The notes beneath the pieces were generated by a model. It made no database searches and had not been told where the DNA came from. It saw nothing but the letters and a program-made list of their open reading frames with translations. This document shows positions 1-8,073 of a stretch of DNA of 64,000 nucleotides, one piece after another. The stretch spans positions 32,195 to 96,194 of the forward strand of contig JAFVBC010000018.1 in the NCBI GenBank assembly GCA_017480185.1, written 5' to 3'. This DNA comes from Bacteroidales bacterium. Lineage in GTDB: Bacteria > Bacteroidota > Bacteroidia > Bacteroidales > P3. Position 1 is the stretch's first letter, and each line of letters opens with the position of its first letter. Both the position numbers and the translations under genes were made by a program.

Positions 1-201
1 TCCCATGACGAACGAACCACCTTCAATAAACACCAATCCTGGGGCAGTGGCCTGCTCGGTGGCGTCGGACACTTCATAACCGCCCCACTTGGGGTCGTTA
101 AGATTCCAACCCGTGGTCGACGACTTCTTGCTTTTGCCAAAGCACGAGGTCAGCAAAAGTCCGGCCGTCAACACAAGACATGTCATTCTGAACAATTTCA
201 T
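1..201 (-). CDS. porK: GldK/PorK type IX secretion lipoprotein, N-terminal part only
   Basis: Partial gene cut by the left window edge; the 67 N-terminal codons are present. The start is the ATG complementary to 199-201. Residues 1-20 form a lipoprotein signal ending in the lipobox LTSC (Cys20). A short polar stretch follows, then the GldK-like segment NDPKWGG (residues 35-41) and the start of a formylglycine-generating-enzyme (SUMF1-type) fold, GLVFIEGGSFVMG. In Porphyromonas and Flavobacterium, PorK/GldK forms the periplasmic ring of the type IX secretion system with PorN, anchored to the outer membrane. It lies 85 bp downstream of a porP gene on the same strand, which is the porP-porK order of T9SS operons; porL, porM and porN would be expected just outside the window. 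The identification rests on the short N-terminus plus this context. Confidence 0.85.
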   Translation of the reverse strand, partial: MKLFRMTCLVLTAGLLLTSCFGKSKKSSTTGWNLNDPKWGGYEVSDATEQATAPGLVFIEGGSFVMG

Positions 202-285
202 AGGCTGTATTTGTCGGTTGTTTTATTTCTATAACGGACGACAGCGTTTTTTTGTTTCACTGTCGCACAACTTTTTTATTTCACT

Positions 286-1296
286 TTAGAACGAGGGGCA
301 ACGTATGGCCTTTATCTTCTTTTTATGCTCGGGCACTGGCAGCAACAAACCCACCGTGAGCTCATGGGCACCACCAGTGTTGTTGGCCAACTGCGACACG
401 GTTACGTCGTAGCTGTAGCCCACTTTGAAATAGTCTTGCTGCACACCTGCCATAAAGATAAATGCGTCGGGGTTCTCTATGCCGTTACGGAACCACACAC
501 CTACCAAGAATGGCATCCAGTCAAGATAAACACCATAGTTGAAGTAATGTTGCCCACCTTGGTATTGATAGACCGCATTGGGCGAGATGATGGGCGTGCC
601 CAACCCGAGCGCCGACTGACGGCGACGTTCTTCCGACACGTTGATCAAACCACCCCCATGAACGGTGAATTTCATAGCCACACGGTCTTCGCTATAGAAA
701 GCCTGATTGGGCTGGGTGAGGTGGGCGGCTGCTATACCAGCATACCACTTCGAGCTGAAAACCAACGCACCAGCATTGAAGTCGAGACTCCATTTACTGG
801 TCTTATCGGGCGGCGTGGCACCTGTTGCAAACGAGAAACCCAACTGATCGTCAATCTGGTCTGGGAAGCGCAGGTATTCGCTCCAGTTGAGGTTGTTGTT
901 GACAAGCGTGGCTTGCAGGGCTGCGTTGACATATATGTCGCGTGCTACTTGGAAACGAAACGAGTACATTGCCCCGATAGAGGTGGTGGACAGTGCCCCG
1001 TGGTCGCCCTGACGGTCGGTCACCAAAAGGAAGCCCAAACCGCCATGCAAGTCGTTGAAATACTGATCGTACGAGGCCGAAACGGTGGTATAGGCACTGA
1101 CCAGTCCTGGCCACTGACCACGGTAACTCAACGATATGCGCGGAGCCACCACCGAGCCTGCGAATGCAGGGTTGAGATAGAGCGGATTGGCGTAGAACTG
1201 AGAAAAGCCTATATCCTGCGCCTTACCAGTGAAAGCACCCAGCATGGCCACCGCCATCACAAGCGCCTGTTTCCAATTCGTTCTTTTGTAGTGCAT
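286..1296 (-). CDS. porP: PorP/SprF family type IX secretion outer-membrane protein
   Basis: 336 residues, close to the usual family length. A signal peptide (to about residue 26, ending GKAQ) is followed by the family hallmark FSQFYANPLYLNPAFAGS, and the rest alternates like a small outer-membrane beta-barrel. PorP/SprF proteins interact with the PorK/PorN ring and the PorE/PorM complex of the type IX secretion system. The next gene on the same strand, 85 bp downstream, is the start of PorK/GldK, supporting a porP-porK operon. Upstream, 1321-1328 reads TAATATTG on the minus strand, a weak match to the -7 promoter box. Family membership is clear. Bacteroidota genomes often carry several PorP paralogues, but the porK linkage suggests this is the core copy. 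Confidence 0.9.
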   Translation of the reverse strand: MHYKRTNWKQALVMAVAMLGAFTGKAQDIGFSQFYANPLYLNPAFAGSVVAPRISLSYRGQWPGLVSAYTTVSASYDQYFNDLHGGLGFLLVTDRQGDHGALSTTSIGAMYSFRFQVARDIYVNAALQATLVNNNLNWSEYLRFPDQIDDQLGFSFATGATPPDKTSKWSLDFNAGALVFSSKWYAGIAAAHLTQPNQAFYSEDRVAMKFTVHGGGLINVSEERRRQSALGLGTPIISPNAVYQYQGGQHYFNYGVYLDWMPFLVGVWFRNGIENPDAFIFMAGVQQDYFKVGYSYDVTVSQLANNTGGAHELTVGLLLPVPEHKKKIKAIRCPSF

Positions 1297-1476
1297 ACGA
1301 TAGACCTATATTCCAAAATGCAATATTACATTTTTTTTTCTAACCGATGTAACTTTTTTACACAACAGCCAATTAGCAACTGATTATCAACCCGTTGTAA
1401 AATCACACTTTTCTCAAATCATCTTCTGAAGGCAATCTCTCGGCCAGTTTTCAACTGTCTTTTGCCGCAATCTTTC
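1297..1476. other. intergenic gap between two minus-strand genes
   Basis: A 180-bp AT-rich stretch upstream of porP, containing only a weak -7-like TAATATTG (complement of 1321-1328) and T/A runs. I see no gene or strong hairpin here. Confidence 0.4.
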
Positions 1477-2064
1477 TTACTGTTCTTTATCCTCTCGTTC
1501 AAGCACCGAGCAACCGTGGAAAGCCGTGCCGTCGATGTGAGCAGCGCCACTCGTGGGAAGGTTGACACGGCGCAAGCCTGTGCACATGGAGAAGGCCGAC
1601 ATGCCAACAGAATCGACCGTCGAGGGCACATTCAACTCGCTCAAGCTGCGGCAATAAGCAAATGCCCCCTCGCCAATGGCGTGCAACGAGTCGGGCAACG
1701 AGACGTTTTTCAACGCCACACAGCCATTAAAGGCCTGTGTGGCAATGCGTTTAACATGCCGTCCGAGTGCAATCGACGAAAGGCTGTCGCAGTTGTAGAA
1801 GGCATTTCGGCCAACCTCAACAACTGGCAACACTCTATCCCCAAAAGCCACACTGTCGGGCAATGTAACCGCCCCACAAGGCCGTTGGCCTGCAGCATAG
1901 TAGGGCCAACTGACGATTGCATGCGTTACCACTGCGCCTTCGGCAGTGGCGCGAAACCATAGGGTGTTTCCGTCGGGTGTCGTGATGGTGGTTTGCAACT
2001 GGCCTACAACCACTTGCGGGCACAACAAGGCTAAAACAGCAAACAAGAATACGTAACGTTTCAT
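1477..2064 (-). CDS. secreted leucine-rich-repeat (BspA-like, LRR_5) protein
   Basis: 195 residues from the ATG at 2064. An in-frame ATG at 2127 is rejected because it would put the promoter box (2069-2076) inside the gene and hide the signal peptide MKRYVFLFAVLALL. After the signal come about four irregular repeats of the LRR_5 type (AFYNC..L..I.L...V..I), including FNGCVALKNVSLPDSL and FAYCRSLSELNVPSTV. Such repeats occur in BspA-like surface and secreted proteins and usually mediate binding. No type IX C-terminal domain is visible; the protein ends soon after the last repeat. Its position beside porP-porK may be coincidental. The ligand is unknown. Confidence 0.75.
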   Translation of the reverse strand: MKRYVFLFAVLALLCPQVVVGQLQTTITTPDGNTLWFRATAEGAVVTHAIVSWPYYAAGQRPCGAVTLPDSVAFGDRVLPVVEVGRNAFYNCDSLSSIALGRHVKRIATQAFNGCVALKNVSLPDSLHAIGEGAFAYCRSLSELNVPSTVDSVGMSAFSMCTGLRRVNLPTSGAAHIDGTAFHGCSVLEREDKEQ

Positions 2065-2068
2065 GCTG

Positions 2069-2076
2069 CAAAGGTA
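2069..2076 (-). promoter_or_regulatory. Bacteroidota -7 promoter box TACCTTTG for the LRR gene
   Basis: CAAAGGTA on the plus strand, which is TACCTTTG on the coding strand, matches the TAnnTTTG consensus. It ends only 4 bp before the chosen ATG at 2064, so the transcript should be leaderless or nearly so. Confidence 0.6.
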
Positions 2077-2128
2077 AGAAAATAAGCAATAGATGAAAGC
2101 AACTCCGTGAGGACTCGAACGCCACAAA

Positions 2129-2230
2129 TAGGTGTCAAGTAGGGCTGTTCTTCAGTCGTTCTTCAGTCAGTGACTGAAGAACGACTGAAGAACAGCCCTA
2201 CTTGACACCTACATGATGCCTATGTGCTCC
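2129..2230. repeat. palindromic 11-bp-unit element, copy E1 (perfect 41-bp arms)
   Basis: Arms 2129-2169 and 2171-2211 are perfect reverse complements around a single base. The centre is two GTTCTTCAGTC units (2147-2168), the 3 bases AGT, and two GACTGAAGAAC units (2172-2193). The right flank continues in 11-bp steps (2198-2208, 2209-2219, 2220-2230) resembling CTACWTGATRC. It sits between the divergent promoters at 2069 and 2281. It lacks a T-run and lies in no transcript, so it is not an obvious terminator. The rest of the 2065-2322 gap holds only the two promoters. Confidence 0.9.
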
Positions 2231-2280
2231 CTTGTTGTAATAAACAAACTTTTTTACTGCCAATTCCTCGAAAAAAAGCG

Positions 2281-2288
2281 TATATTTG
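2281..2288 (+). promoter_or_regulatory. -7 promoter box TATATTTG for the regulator/Tat operon
   Basis: TATATTTG followed by GC matches the Bacteroidota -7 consensus, 34 bp before the regulator ATG at 2323. I see no clear TTTG at -33. It probably drives the whole 2323-9992 operon. Confidence 0.55.
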
Positions 2289-2322
2289 CGAGCATATTTA
2301 TATACACAAATAATGTTGCATT

Positions 2323-3195
2323 ATGCTGAATACCATACGCAATAGTTATTTCTCCGGCCGAATGAAAATGGCCGATATGATAGCCGCCAACTACGATTTA
2401 ATTCTGCTTCTGCCCCGTTTTGGCATACCCATGGGCTTTGGCGATTCCACCGTAAAAGAGGTGTGTCGAGACCACGGCATCGACATCAACTTCTTCCTCA
2501 TGGTGTGCAATATATACAGTTTTGACGACTATAGGCCTGACAACGATGAGCTGTCGCAGATTGATAACCGACTGGTGGTGAAGCACCTACAAGCCTCGCA
2601 CCATTACTACATCAACGAGCGTCTGCCCCACATGCAGCGTTTTTTGGAGCAAATGACGGCCTCGATAGAGAAAACCACTGGCAACGTGTTGCGCAAATAT
2701 TTTGCCGACTACTACCTTGAGGTGCAAAACCACGTGAACCGCGAGGAGCGTAAACTGAAGGCCATGTTGCACGAGATGGATAAAAACCACTCGGTGAGCC
2801 GTTCGACGATAGAGCATTTCTTGTCGAAAGGCCACGACGACATAAAGGACAAACTGTCAGACCTTACCAAAATCATCTACAAGTACATCCCCGGCGAGCA
2901 TTTGTCGGACGAACTGACACAGATGGTGTTTGACATTTTGCAACTCACGCGCGACTTGGAGCGGCACACTGTGGTTGAAGAGGTGTTGCTGTCGCCCAAC
3001 GAAGACTACGACTTGAGCGACCGCGAACATGATGTGTTGAAACTGGTGGCACAGGGATTGAGCAGCAAGGAGATTGCCGCCAAACTCAACATTGCCGTCA
3101 ACACTGTCAACACCCACCGCAAAAACATCACCAAAAAGACTGGCATAAAATCGGTAGCAGGTTTGGCTGTCTACACAATGCTCAAATCAAAATGA
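2323..3195 (+). CDS. LuxR-type HTH regulator with RIC/ScdA-like N-terminal region
   Basis: 290 residues. The last 60 or so form a LuxR/GerE helix-turn-helix: LSDREHDVLKLVAQGLSSKEIAAK... with AVNTVNTHRKNITKKTG as the recognition helix region. The N-terminal part is not a receiver domain. Residues 20-55 (YDLILLLPRFGIPMGFGDST.., then VKEVCRDHGID) resemble the DUF542 segment that begins RIC/ScdA iron-centre repair proteins, but the usual Cys pair is missing. A helical His/Glu-rich region follows (HHYYINERLPHM, HVNREERKL), resembling a hemerythrin-like four-helix bundle. The gene overlaps the next one, a polyferredoxin, by ATGA. I infer that it senses oxygen, NO or Fe-S status and controls this operon. 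The HTH is certain; the sensory role is inference. Confidence 0.75.
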   Translation: MLNTIRNSYFSGRMKMADMIAANYDLILLLPRFGIPMGFGDSTVKEVCRDHGIDINFFLMVCNIYSFDDYRPDNDELSQIDNRLVVKHLQASHHYYINERLPHMQRFLEQMTASIEKTTGNVLRKYFADYYLEVQNHVNREERKLKAMLHEMDKNHSVSRSTIEHFLSKGHDDIKDKLSDLTKIIYKYIPGEHLSDELTQMVFDILQLTRDLERHTVVEEVLLSPNEDYDLSDREHDVLKLVAQGLSSKEIAAKLNIAVNTVNTHRKNITKKTGIKSVAGLAVYTMLKSK

Positions 3196-4601
3196 AAGCA
3201 ACAAAACGCACTGTCCCCAAGGTGATAAGGATGGTGGTGGCTGCGGCGATGCTCTTGAGTGTCACCGCCCTACTGCTTGACAACAGTGGCACGATGCTCC
3301 ACGGGGCTGCATGGATACCCAAAGTGCAACTATTGCCTGCCCTACTGGCAGGCAACTTCGTCATGGCTGGTGCGGTAATTCTGATGTGCCTGCTGGTGGG
3401 ACGCATATATTGCTCGGTGATATGCCCACTGGGCATTGCACAAGATGTGTTTACGTGGATTGGCACAACTGCCAAGAAGATGTTTCATATAGGGTCTCGC
3501 CACCGTTTTTCGTACCACAAAGAGTTGCGCTGGCTGCGCTATGTGGTGCTGCTGGCATTCGTTGTGCTGATGCTCACGGGCATGAACGGCCTTGCCCTAC
3601 TCATAGCCCCCTACAGCACCTATGGACGCATAATTAGAGGGATAGTGTCGGGGGGCACAATAATGTGGGTGGCGGTGGTGTCGGCCACGGTGATATTTGT
3701 CAGCGCATTGCTGGGCGGACGCCTGTGGTGCAACACCATTTGTCCGGTGGGGACGCTGTTGGGCACGTTGAGCAGACACTCGGTAACAGGCATTGGCATC
3801 GACGGTGAGAAGTGCGTAAGTTGCCGCAAATGCGAACATGCGTGCAAAGCCATGTGCATTGACATTGACAAAAAGAGGGTCGACACCTCGCGATGCGTTG
3901 ACTGCTTTGACTGTCTCGACCAGTGTCCGACAGGTGCAATAGCATTTGGTCGCAGACATAAAAGCCCCAAAGAGGTTGAACCCGATGGCAGTCGACGACG
4001 CTTTATTGCCACCAGTGCTGCCCTTTCTGCCACCATGGCAATGCAAGCACAGGAGCAGAAATTCGACGGTGGTTTGGCCGTGCTAACAGCAAAAAGCATC
4101 CCTCAACGAGCCAACCCACTGAAGCCTTTCGGAGCGCAAAGCTTGAAAAACTTCTCGTCGCGCTGCACAGGTTGCCAGTTGTGCGTCAGCCAATGTCCCG
4201 AACATGTGTTGCAACCTTCAACCGACCTTGCCAACTTTATGCAGCCACAACTGTCGTACAGCCAGGGCTATTGCCGCACAGCATGCAACCGCTGCAGCCA
4301 GGTGTGCCCAACTGGTGCCATACAGCCTGTGAGCAAAGAGGAGAAAACAGCCATAAGCATAGGATTTGCCGTTACGTTGCACGATAATTGTGTGTCGGCA
4401 AAGGGTATAGACTGCGGTGCATGCGCCCGTCATTGTCCGTCTCAAGCCATAACAATGGTCGACGATGCCACAACAGGTCGCCGCTTACCCGCCGTCGATG
4501 AGAGCATGTGCATTGGATGCGGAGCTTGCGAATACTATTGCCCGGCACGTCCGATGACTGCAATTTATGTCGAGGGACGGCGCGTCCACACCGAAAGATA
4601 G
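3192..4601 (+). CDS. membrane-bound polyferredoxin (NapH/NosR-type 4Fe-4S protein)
   Basis: 469 residues. Residues 1-195 contain four or five membrane segments with two NapH/NosR-type CxxxCP motifs (YCSVICPLG near 73-81, WCNTICPVG near 179-187). Residues 208-252 carry two cytoplasmic-type ferredoxin clusters (CVSCRKCEHAC, CVDCFDCLDQCP). At 268-287, SRRRFIATSAALSAT looks like an internal Tat signal, followed by a second ferredoxin region with four cysteine clusters (CTGCQLCVSQCP, CNRCSQVCP, CGACARHCP, CIGCGACEYYCP). This layout suggests electrons pass from a cytoplasmic cluster through the membrane to an exported ferredoxin domain. It overlaps the regulator by ATGA and precedes the Tat-signal reductase and tatAC. 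The electron donor and physiological acceptor are unknown. Confidence 0.8.
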   Translation: MKATKRTVPKVIRMVVAAAMLLSVTALLLDNSGTMLHGAAWIPKVQLLPALLAGNFVMAGAVILMCLLVGRIYCSVICPLGIAQDVFTWIGTTAKKMFHIGSRHRFSYHKELRWLRYVVLLAFVVLMLTGMNGLALLIAPYSTYGRIIRGIVSGGTIMWVAVVSATVIFVSALLGGRLWCNTICPVGTLLGTLSRHSVTGIGIDGEKCVSCRKCEHACKAMCIDIDKKRVDTSRCVDCFDCLDQCPTGAIAFGRRHKSPKEVEPDGSRRRFIATSAALSATMAMQAQEQKFDGGLAVLTAKSIPQRANPLKPFGAQSLKNFSSRCTGCQLCVSQCPEHVLQPSTDLANFMQPQLSYSQGYCRTACNRCSQVCPTGAIQPVSKEEKTAISIGFAVTLHDNCVSAKGIDCGACARHCPSQAITMVDDATTGRRLPAVDESMCIGCGACEYYCPARPMTAIYVEGRRVHTER

Positions 4602-4647
4602 ATAGCGTGTACACTTGCAAGTCCATTCATCACACAACACTCACTCA

Positions 4648-6024
4648 ATGAAACGACGTGATTTTTTGAAAGGAATGACAGCTGCCACGGCAGTCGGTGC
4701 GGCGCTGGCGGTGGGATGTAGGCCAACAAACGCCCCCTCAAATGCGACCAGCAATCCCACATCGGAGCCCGAAGGAAAGATGACCATGCGCACCGACAGC
4801 CACGGACAACAAGTGTCGCTGTTGGGCTACGGCATGATGCGTCTGCCGGTAGAGGGTGGTGGCAGTGCTCGCGAAAACCCCAATGCACCAATTGACCAAG
4901 AGATTGTCAACGAAATGGTAGACTACGCCATAAGCCACGGCGTGAACTATTTTGACACGTCGCCCGTGTATTGTCGAGGCGAATCGGAGACCGTTACTGG
5001 CAAAGCCTTAAGCCGTCATCCCAGAACCGACTACCTCATTGCCACAAAAATGTCTAACTTCAAGACATTCACCTATGACGCAAGCGTGAACATGTATCAC
5101 CAATCGATGCGTAACCTACAGGTAGACTATTTTGACTACTACCTGTTGCACAACGTCGGAACTCCCAATGGCTTTAAGAACAGATTTGTTGACAACGGCA
5201 TGCTCGACTTTTTGATCAACGAACGTGCCGAAGGCCGTATACGCAACCTCGGCTTTTCGTTCCACGGTGTACAGGAAGAATACGACCTCTTGATGCAACT
5301 TCACGACAAAGTGCATTGGGACTTTGTTCAAATACAGATGAACTATGTTGACTGGCACTTTGCACATGAGATAAACCCCAACAACGTCAACGCCGACTAC
5401 CTGTATGGGGAGCTGGAACAACGCAACATACCAGCCATCATAATGGAGCCCCTACTGGGCGGAAGATTGGCCTCGCTCAACCCTCACACCACCGAACTTT
5501 TGAAAACACAAAGCCCACAAAGCAGTCTCGCATCATGGGCATTTCGCTATTGTGGATCGAAACCATTGGTGCTAACTTCGTTGAGTGGAATGACCTATAT
5601 GGAGCACCTGCAAGACAATATCCACACCCACTCGCCATTAAAGCCACTGACCGATGCCGAACTATCGCTGCTTGAGCGTGTGGCCGATGAAATAGCCCAT
5701 TATCCATCAGTGCCTTGCACAGCATGCCAGTATTGCATGCCATGCCCTTTCGGGATAGACATACCATCGGTGTTTGCCCACTACAACAAGAGTATAAACG
5801 AGGGGAACGTTGTGAGCGAGGGTTCGGTAGAACAGCGCGAATTCCGACGCGCACGCAAAGCATACTTGCAGTCGTACGATAAGAGCGTGTCTCGCATGCG
5901 CCAGGCCGACCACTGCATAGCCTGCGGAGAGTGTAAATTGCACTGCCCTCAAAACATAGATATTCCGCAAAAAATGCAGATAATAGAAAAATATACCAAC
6001 CACCTTAAAGATTCATTGTTATGA
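4648..6024 (+). CDS. Tat-exported aldo/keto reductase with C-terminal 4Fe-4S domain
   Basis: 458 residues from the ATG at 4648; an upstream in-frame ATG (4615) is rejected because the twin-arginine signal KRRDFLKG must lie at the N-terminus. The signal ends in the lipobox-like LAVGC, suggesting a Tat-exported lipoprotein. Residues of about 45-340 form an aldo/keto reductase barrel ([30 protein letters not shown], with the catalytic Asp, Tyr, Lys and His in place). The C-terminus carries two Fe-S clusters: [17 protein letters not shown] and [18 protein letters not shown]. It lies between the polyferredoxin and tatA (ATGA overlap), which fits electron delivery by its neighbour and export by the Tat pore. 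The substrate is unknown; NAD(P) is unlikely to be available in the periplasm, so the ferredoxin may supply electrons. Confidence 0.85.
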   Translation: MKRRDFLKGMTAATAVGAALAVGCRPTNAPSNATSNPTSEPEGKMTMRTDSHGQQVSLLGYGMMRLPVEGGGSARENPNAPIDQEIVNEMVDYAISHGVNYFDTSPVYCRGESETVTGKALSRHPRTDYLIATKMSNFKTFTYDASVNMYHQSMRNLQVDYFDYYLLHNVGTPNGFKNRFVDNGMLDFLINERAEGRIRNLGFSFHGVQEEYDLLMQLHDKVHWDFVQIQMNYVDWHFAHEINPNNVNADYLYGELEQRNIPAIIMEPLLGGRLASLNPHTTELLKTQSPQSSLASWAFRYCGSKPLVLTSLSGMTYMEHLQDNIHTHSPLKPLTDAELSLLERVADEIAHYPSVPCTACQYCMPCPFGIDIPSVFAHYNKSINEGNVVSEGSVEQREFRRARKAYLQSYDKSVSRMRQADHCIACGECKLHCPQNIDIPQKMQIIEKYTNHLKDSLL

Positions 6025-6203
6025 CATTACTCAACATTAGTCCGTGGGAAATTGGCATCATCGTGCTTGCATTGCTGCTACTGTTCGGTGGGAAAAAGAT
6101 ACCCGAACTGATGCACGGTATGGGAAAAGGCATTAAAAGCTTCAAAGATGGCATGAACGGCAAAGACGAAGAGCCAAACAAAACCGAGAAAAAAGACGAA
6201 TAA
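6021..6203 (+). CDS. tatA: TatA/E family twin-arginine translocase subunit
   Basis: 60 residues: one N-terminal transmembrane helix ([15 protein letters not shown]), the conserved FGGKKIPEL hinge, an amphipathic helix ([15 protein letters not shown]) and a charged tail. This is the complete TatA plan, near the short end of the family. TatA multimers form the pore through which folded, cofactor-loaded proteins cross the inner membrane. The ATG overlaps the TGA of the Tat-signal reductase gene (ATGA), and tatC follows, so enzyme and translocase are translationally coupled. Confidence 0.93.
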   Translation: MTLLNISPWEIGIIVLALLLLFGGKKIPELMHGMGKGIKSFKDGMNGKDEEPNKTEKKDE

Positions 6204-6214
6204 CCACACTGCCG

Positions 6215-6925
6215 TTGACCTTCTGGGAACATCTGGAAGAACTGCGAGCCTGCATTTTGCACACACTGGTGGTCTATGCTTTAGCCACCGTGGCATGCTT
6301 CTTTTTCAAAGACATGCTGTTTCAAGCGGTGCTTTATCCTAAACCTGCTGCGATGCAAATTATAAACATCGACATAGCTCAGCAGTTTCTAACCCATATA
6401 AAGGTGGCAGCATTGGCTGGATTGCTATTAGCCATGCCCTTTGCACTGTACCAGATATTTGCATTCATCTCGCCCGGGCTTTACAACATTGAAAGGCGCA
6501 TAGCCGCTGGTGCCATGGCAACATCATACCTGTTGTTCGTGGCTGGGGCGGCAATAAACTACTTTCTCATCTTCCCTGTAACGGTAGATTTCCTGTTCTA
6601 CTACAGAGTTAGTCCCGACATTGAAAACCGCATCGCACTCACTTCCTACATCAATCTCCTTTTCATCATGAGCCTCATTATGGGCATAGCATTTGAATTG
6701 CCCGTATTTTGCTGGCTTCTGGCACGTATAGGTGTGCTAAAATCGTCGTTCATGACTCGCTATCGTCGTCATGCAATAGTGGTCATCCTAATTGTTTCGG
6801 CCGTAATTACTCCTACCGGCGACCCCTTTACACTCATGCTTGTAGCATTGCCTATATGGATATTGTGGGAAGGAAGTATCTTTATTGTTAAACGAACTGA
6901 AAAAAAGAAAACTATAGAAACATGA
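6215..6925 (+). CDS. tatC: TatC twin-arginine translocase subunit
   Basis: 236 residues with the diagnostic N-terminal FWEHLEELR motif, six membrane segments and the SPGLYNIERR loop. TatC recognises the twin-arginine signal peptide. I see no in-frame ATG near the motif; TTG at 6215 puts it at residue 3 and begins 11 bp after tatA, so TTG is the likely start. The 3' end overlaps the alkaline phosphatase gene by ATGA. No tatB is present, which is usual in two-component TatAC systems. Confidence 0.93.
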   Translation: MTFWEHLEELRACILHTLVVYALATVACFFFKDMLFQAVLYPKPAAMQIINIDIAQQFLTHIKVAALAGLLLAMPFALYQIFAFISPGLYNIERRIAAGAMATSYLLFVAGAAINYFLIFPVTVDFLFYYRVSPDIENRIALTSYINLLFIMSLIMGIAFELPVFCWLLARIGVLKSSFMTRYRRHAIVVILIVSAVITPTGDPFTLMLVALPIWILWEGSIFIVKRTEKKKTIET

Positions 6926-8073
6926 AGAAGATTCTGATAAGTGTCCTATTTGCGACCTCGTTAATGCTTACCAGCTGCGCCGACTTGCTTGAGTTGAGTT
7001 ACGACATAGAAGAACTTGTAGAATATCTTGAAGCCGAAGACTCCATAGCAAAAAGCGAGGAGAATATGCCCAAGAACGTAATATTGATTATTGGTGACGG
7101 TATGGGCGTGGCACAAGTTTACAGTTCGGTGGTAGCACAAAAAGAAGACAATTCGGCATTTCTACGCTTCCCCTACAGTGGTTTTTCGCGAACGTATTCT
7201 CTTAACAAGTACCGTACCGACTCGTCGGCTGGTGGCACGGCACTGACCACTGGGCATAAAGTGGAGAACAACCATGTAAATTGGGCTTCCGATAGCAGCC
7301 GCTACCCCACCATTTTTGATGATGCTGTTAGCGTGGGGATGCAAACAGGCTTTGTTGTAACCAGCAGTGTACTTGACGCAACACCAGCATCGACCTACGG
7401 GCATGTGCCCTATCGTCGTATGTTCGACACTTTAAGTCTACAATTATCGCAGTGCAACCACAGCGTAATGATTGGTGGAGGACGTATGAATTTCCTAACA
7501 GAGAACCGTAAAGACGGGCTTTCACCACTCGACACGCTAACCAAACGCGGATATAAGGTGGTCTACACCCTTGATAGTATGCAAAATTTTGACGGGGATA
7601 AGATGGTGGCTTTGCTCTATGAAGGCGACCCACTGACGGCCCCTGCGCGAGGCAACGTACTCACGGTGGGTGCACAAAAAGCCTTAACAATGCTCAATCG
7701 CAACCCCAAAGGGTTTGCCATGATGATAGAGGGCTCACAGATTGACTGGGCTTGTCACAACAACGATAGTGCTTATTTGCGTGCCGAAATGGCAGATTTT
7801 GAGCAGATGCTTAATGCCGTGCTCGACTTTGCTGCCAACGATGGCCAAACCCTCGTGGTGGTTACTGCCGACCACGAAACGGGCGGTGTTACACTTCCCA
7901 ACGGCGATATTGCCAATGGTGGCAACGATGTGCACTTTCTTTGGGGTAACCACACGGGCGTGATGGTGCCAGTTTTCGCTTTCGGACCTGGCGCATTCCA
8001 CTTTTCTGGCATTATGAACAACACAGACATACCGACAAAAATACGACTTCTATTAGGCTTCGACAATGATTAA
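6922..8073 (+). CDS. alkaline phosphatase family lipoprotein
   Basis: 383 residues. A Sec-type lipoprotein signal, MKKILISVLFATSLMLTSC, puts it in the envelope. The catalytic core follows: IIGDGMG (metal-binding Asp), TDSSAGGTALTTG (serine nucleophile within the DSSAGGTA motif), EGSQIDWACHNN and TADHETGG (metal ligands), and HTGVMVPVFAFGPG near the end. This is the PhoA-type alkaline phosphatase fold, shorter than the E. coli enzyme (471 residues). It would release phosphate from phosphomonoesters. It overlaps both tatC and the AtoE-like gene. Its signal is not twin-arginine, so it is probably not a Tat client. Confidence 0.9.
   Translation: MKKILISVLFATSLMLTSCADLLELSYDIEELVEYLEAEDSIAKSEENMPKNVILIIGDGMGVAQVYSSVVAQKEDNSAFLRFPYSGFSRTYSLNKYRTDSSAGGTALTTGHKVENNHVNWASDSSRYPTIFDDAVSVGMQTGFVVTSSVLDATPASTYGHVPYRRMFDTLSLQLSQCNHSVMIGGGRMNFLTENRKDGLSPLDTLTKRGYKVVYTLDSMQNFDGDKMVALLYEGDPLTAPARGNVLTVGAQKALTMLNRNPKGFAMMIEGSQIDWACHNNDSAYLRAEMADFEQMLNAVLDFAANDGQTLVVVTADHETGGVTLPNGDIANGGNDVHFLWGNHTGVMVPVFAFGPGAFHFSGIMNNTDIPTKIRLLLGFDND

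Noticed and set aside
325-1383. 352-codon open frame antisense to porP
   Set aside because: porP carries a signal peptide and the family hallmark; the antisense frame has neither a signal nor a recognisable domain.
2129-2211. Bidirectional transcription terminator
   Set aside because: It lies upstream of both divergent genes, outside their transcripts, and has no T-run on either strand.
4615-4647. Earlier in-frame ATG for the aldo/keto reductase
   Set aside because: It would place 11 residues before the twin-arginine signal; the ATG at 4648 puts it at the very N-terminus.
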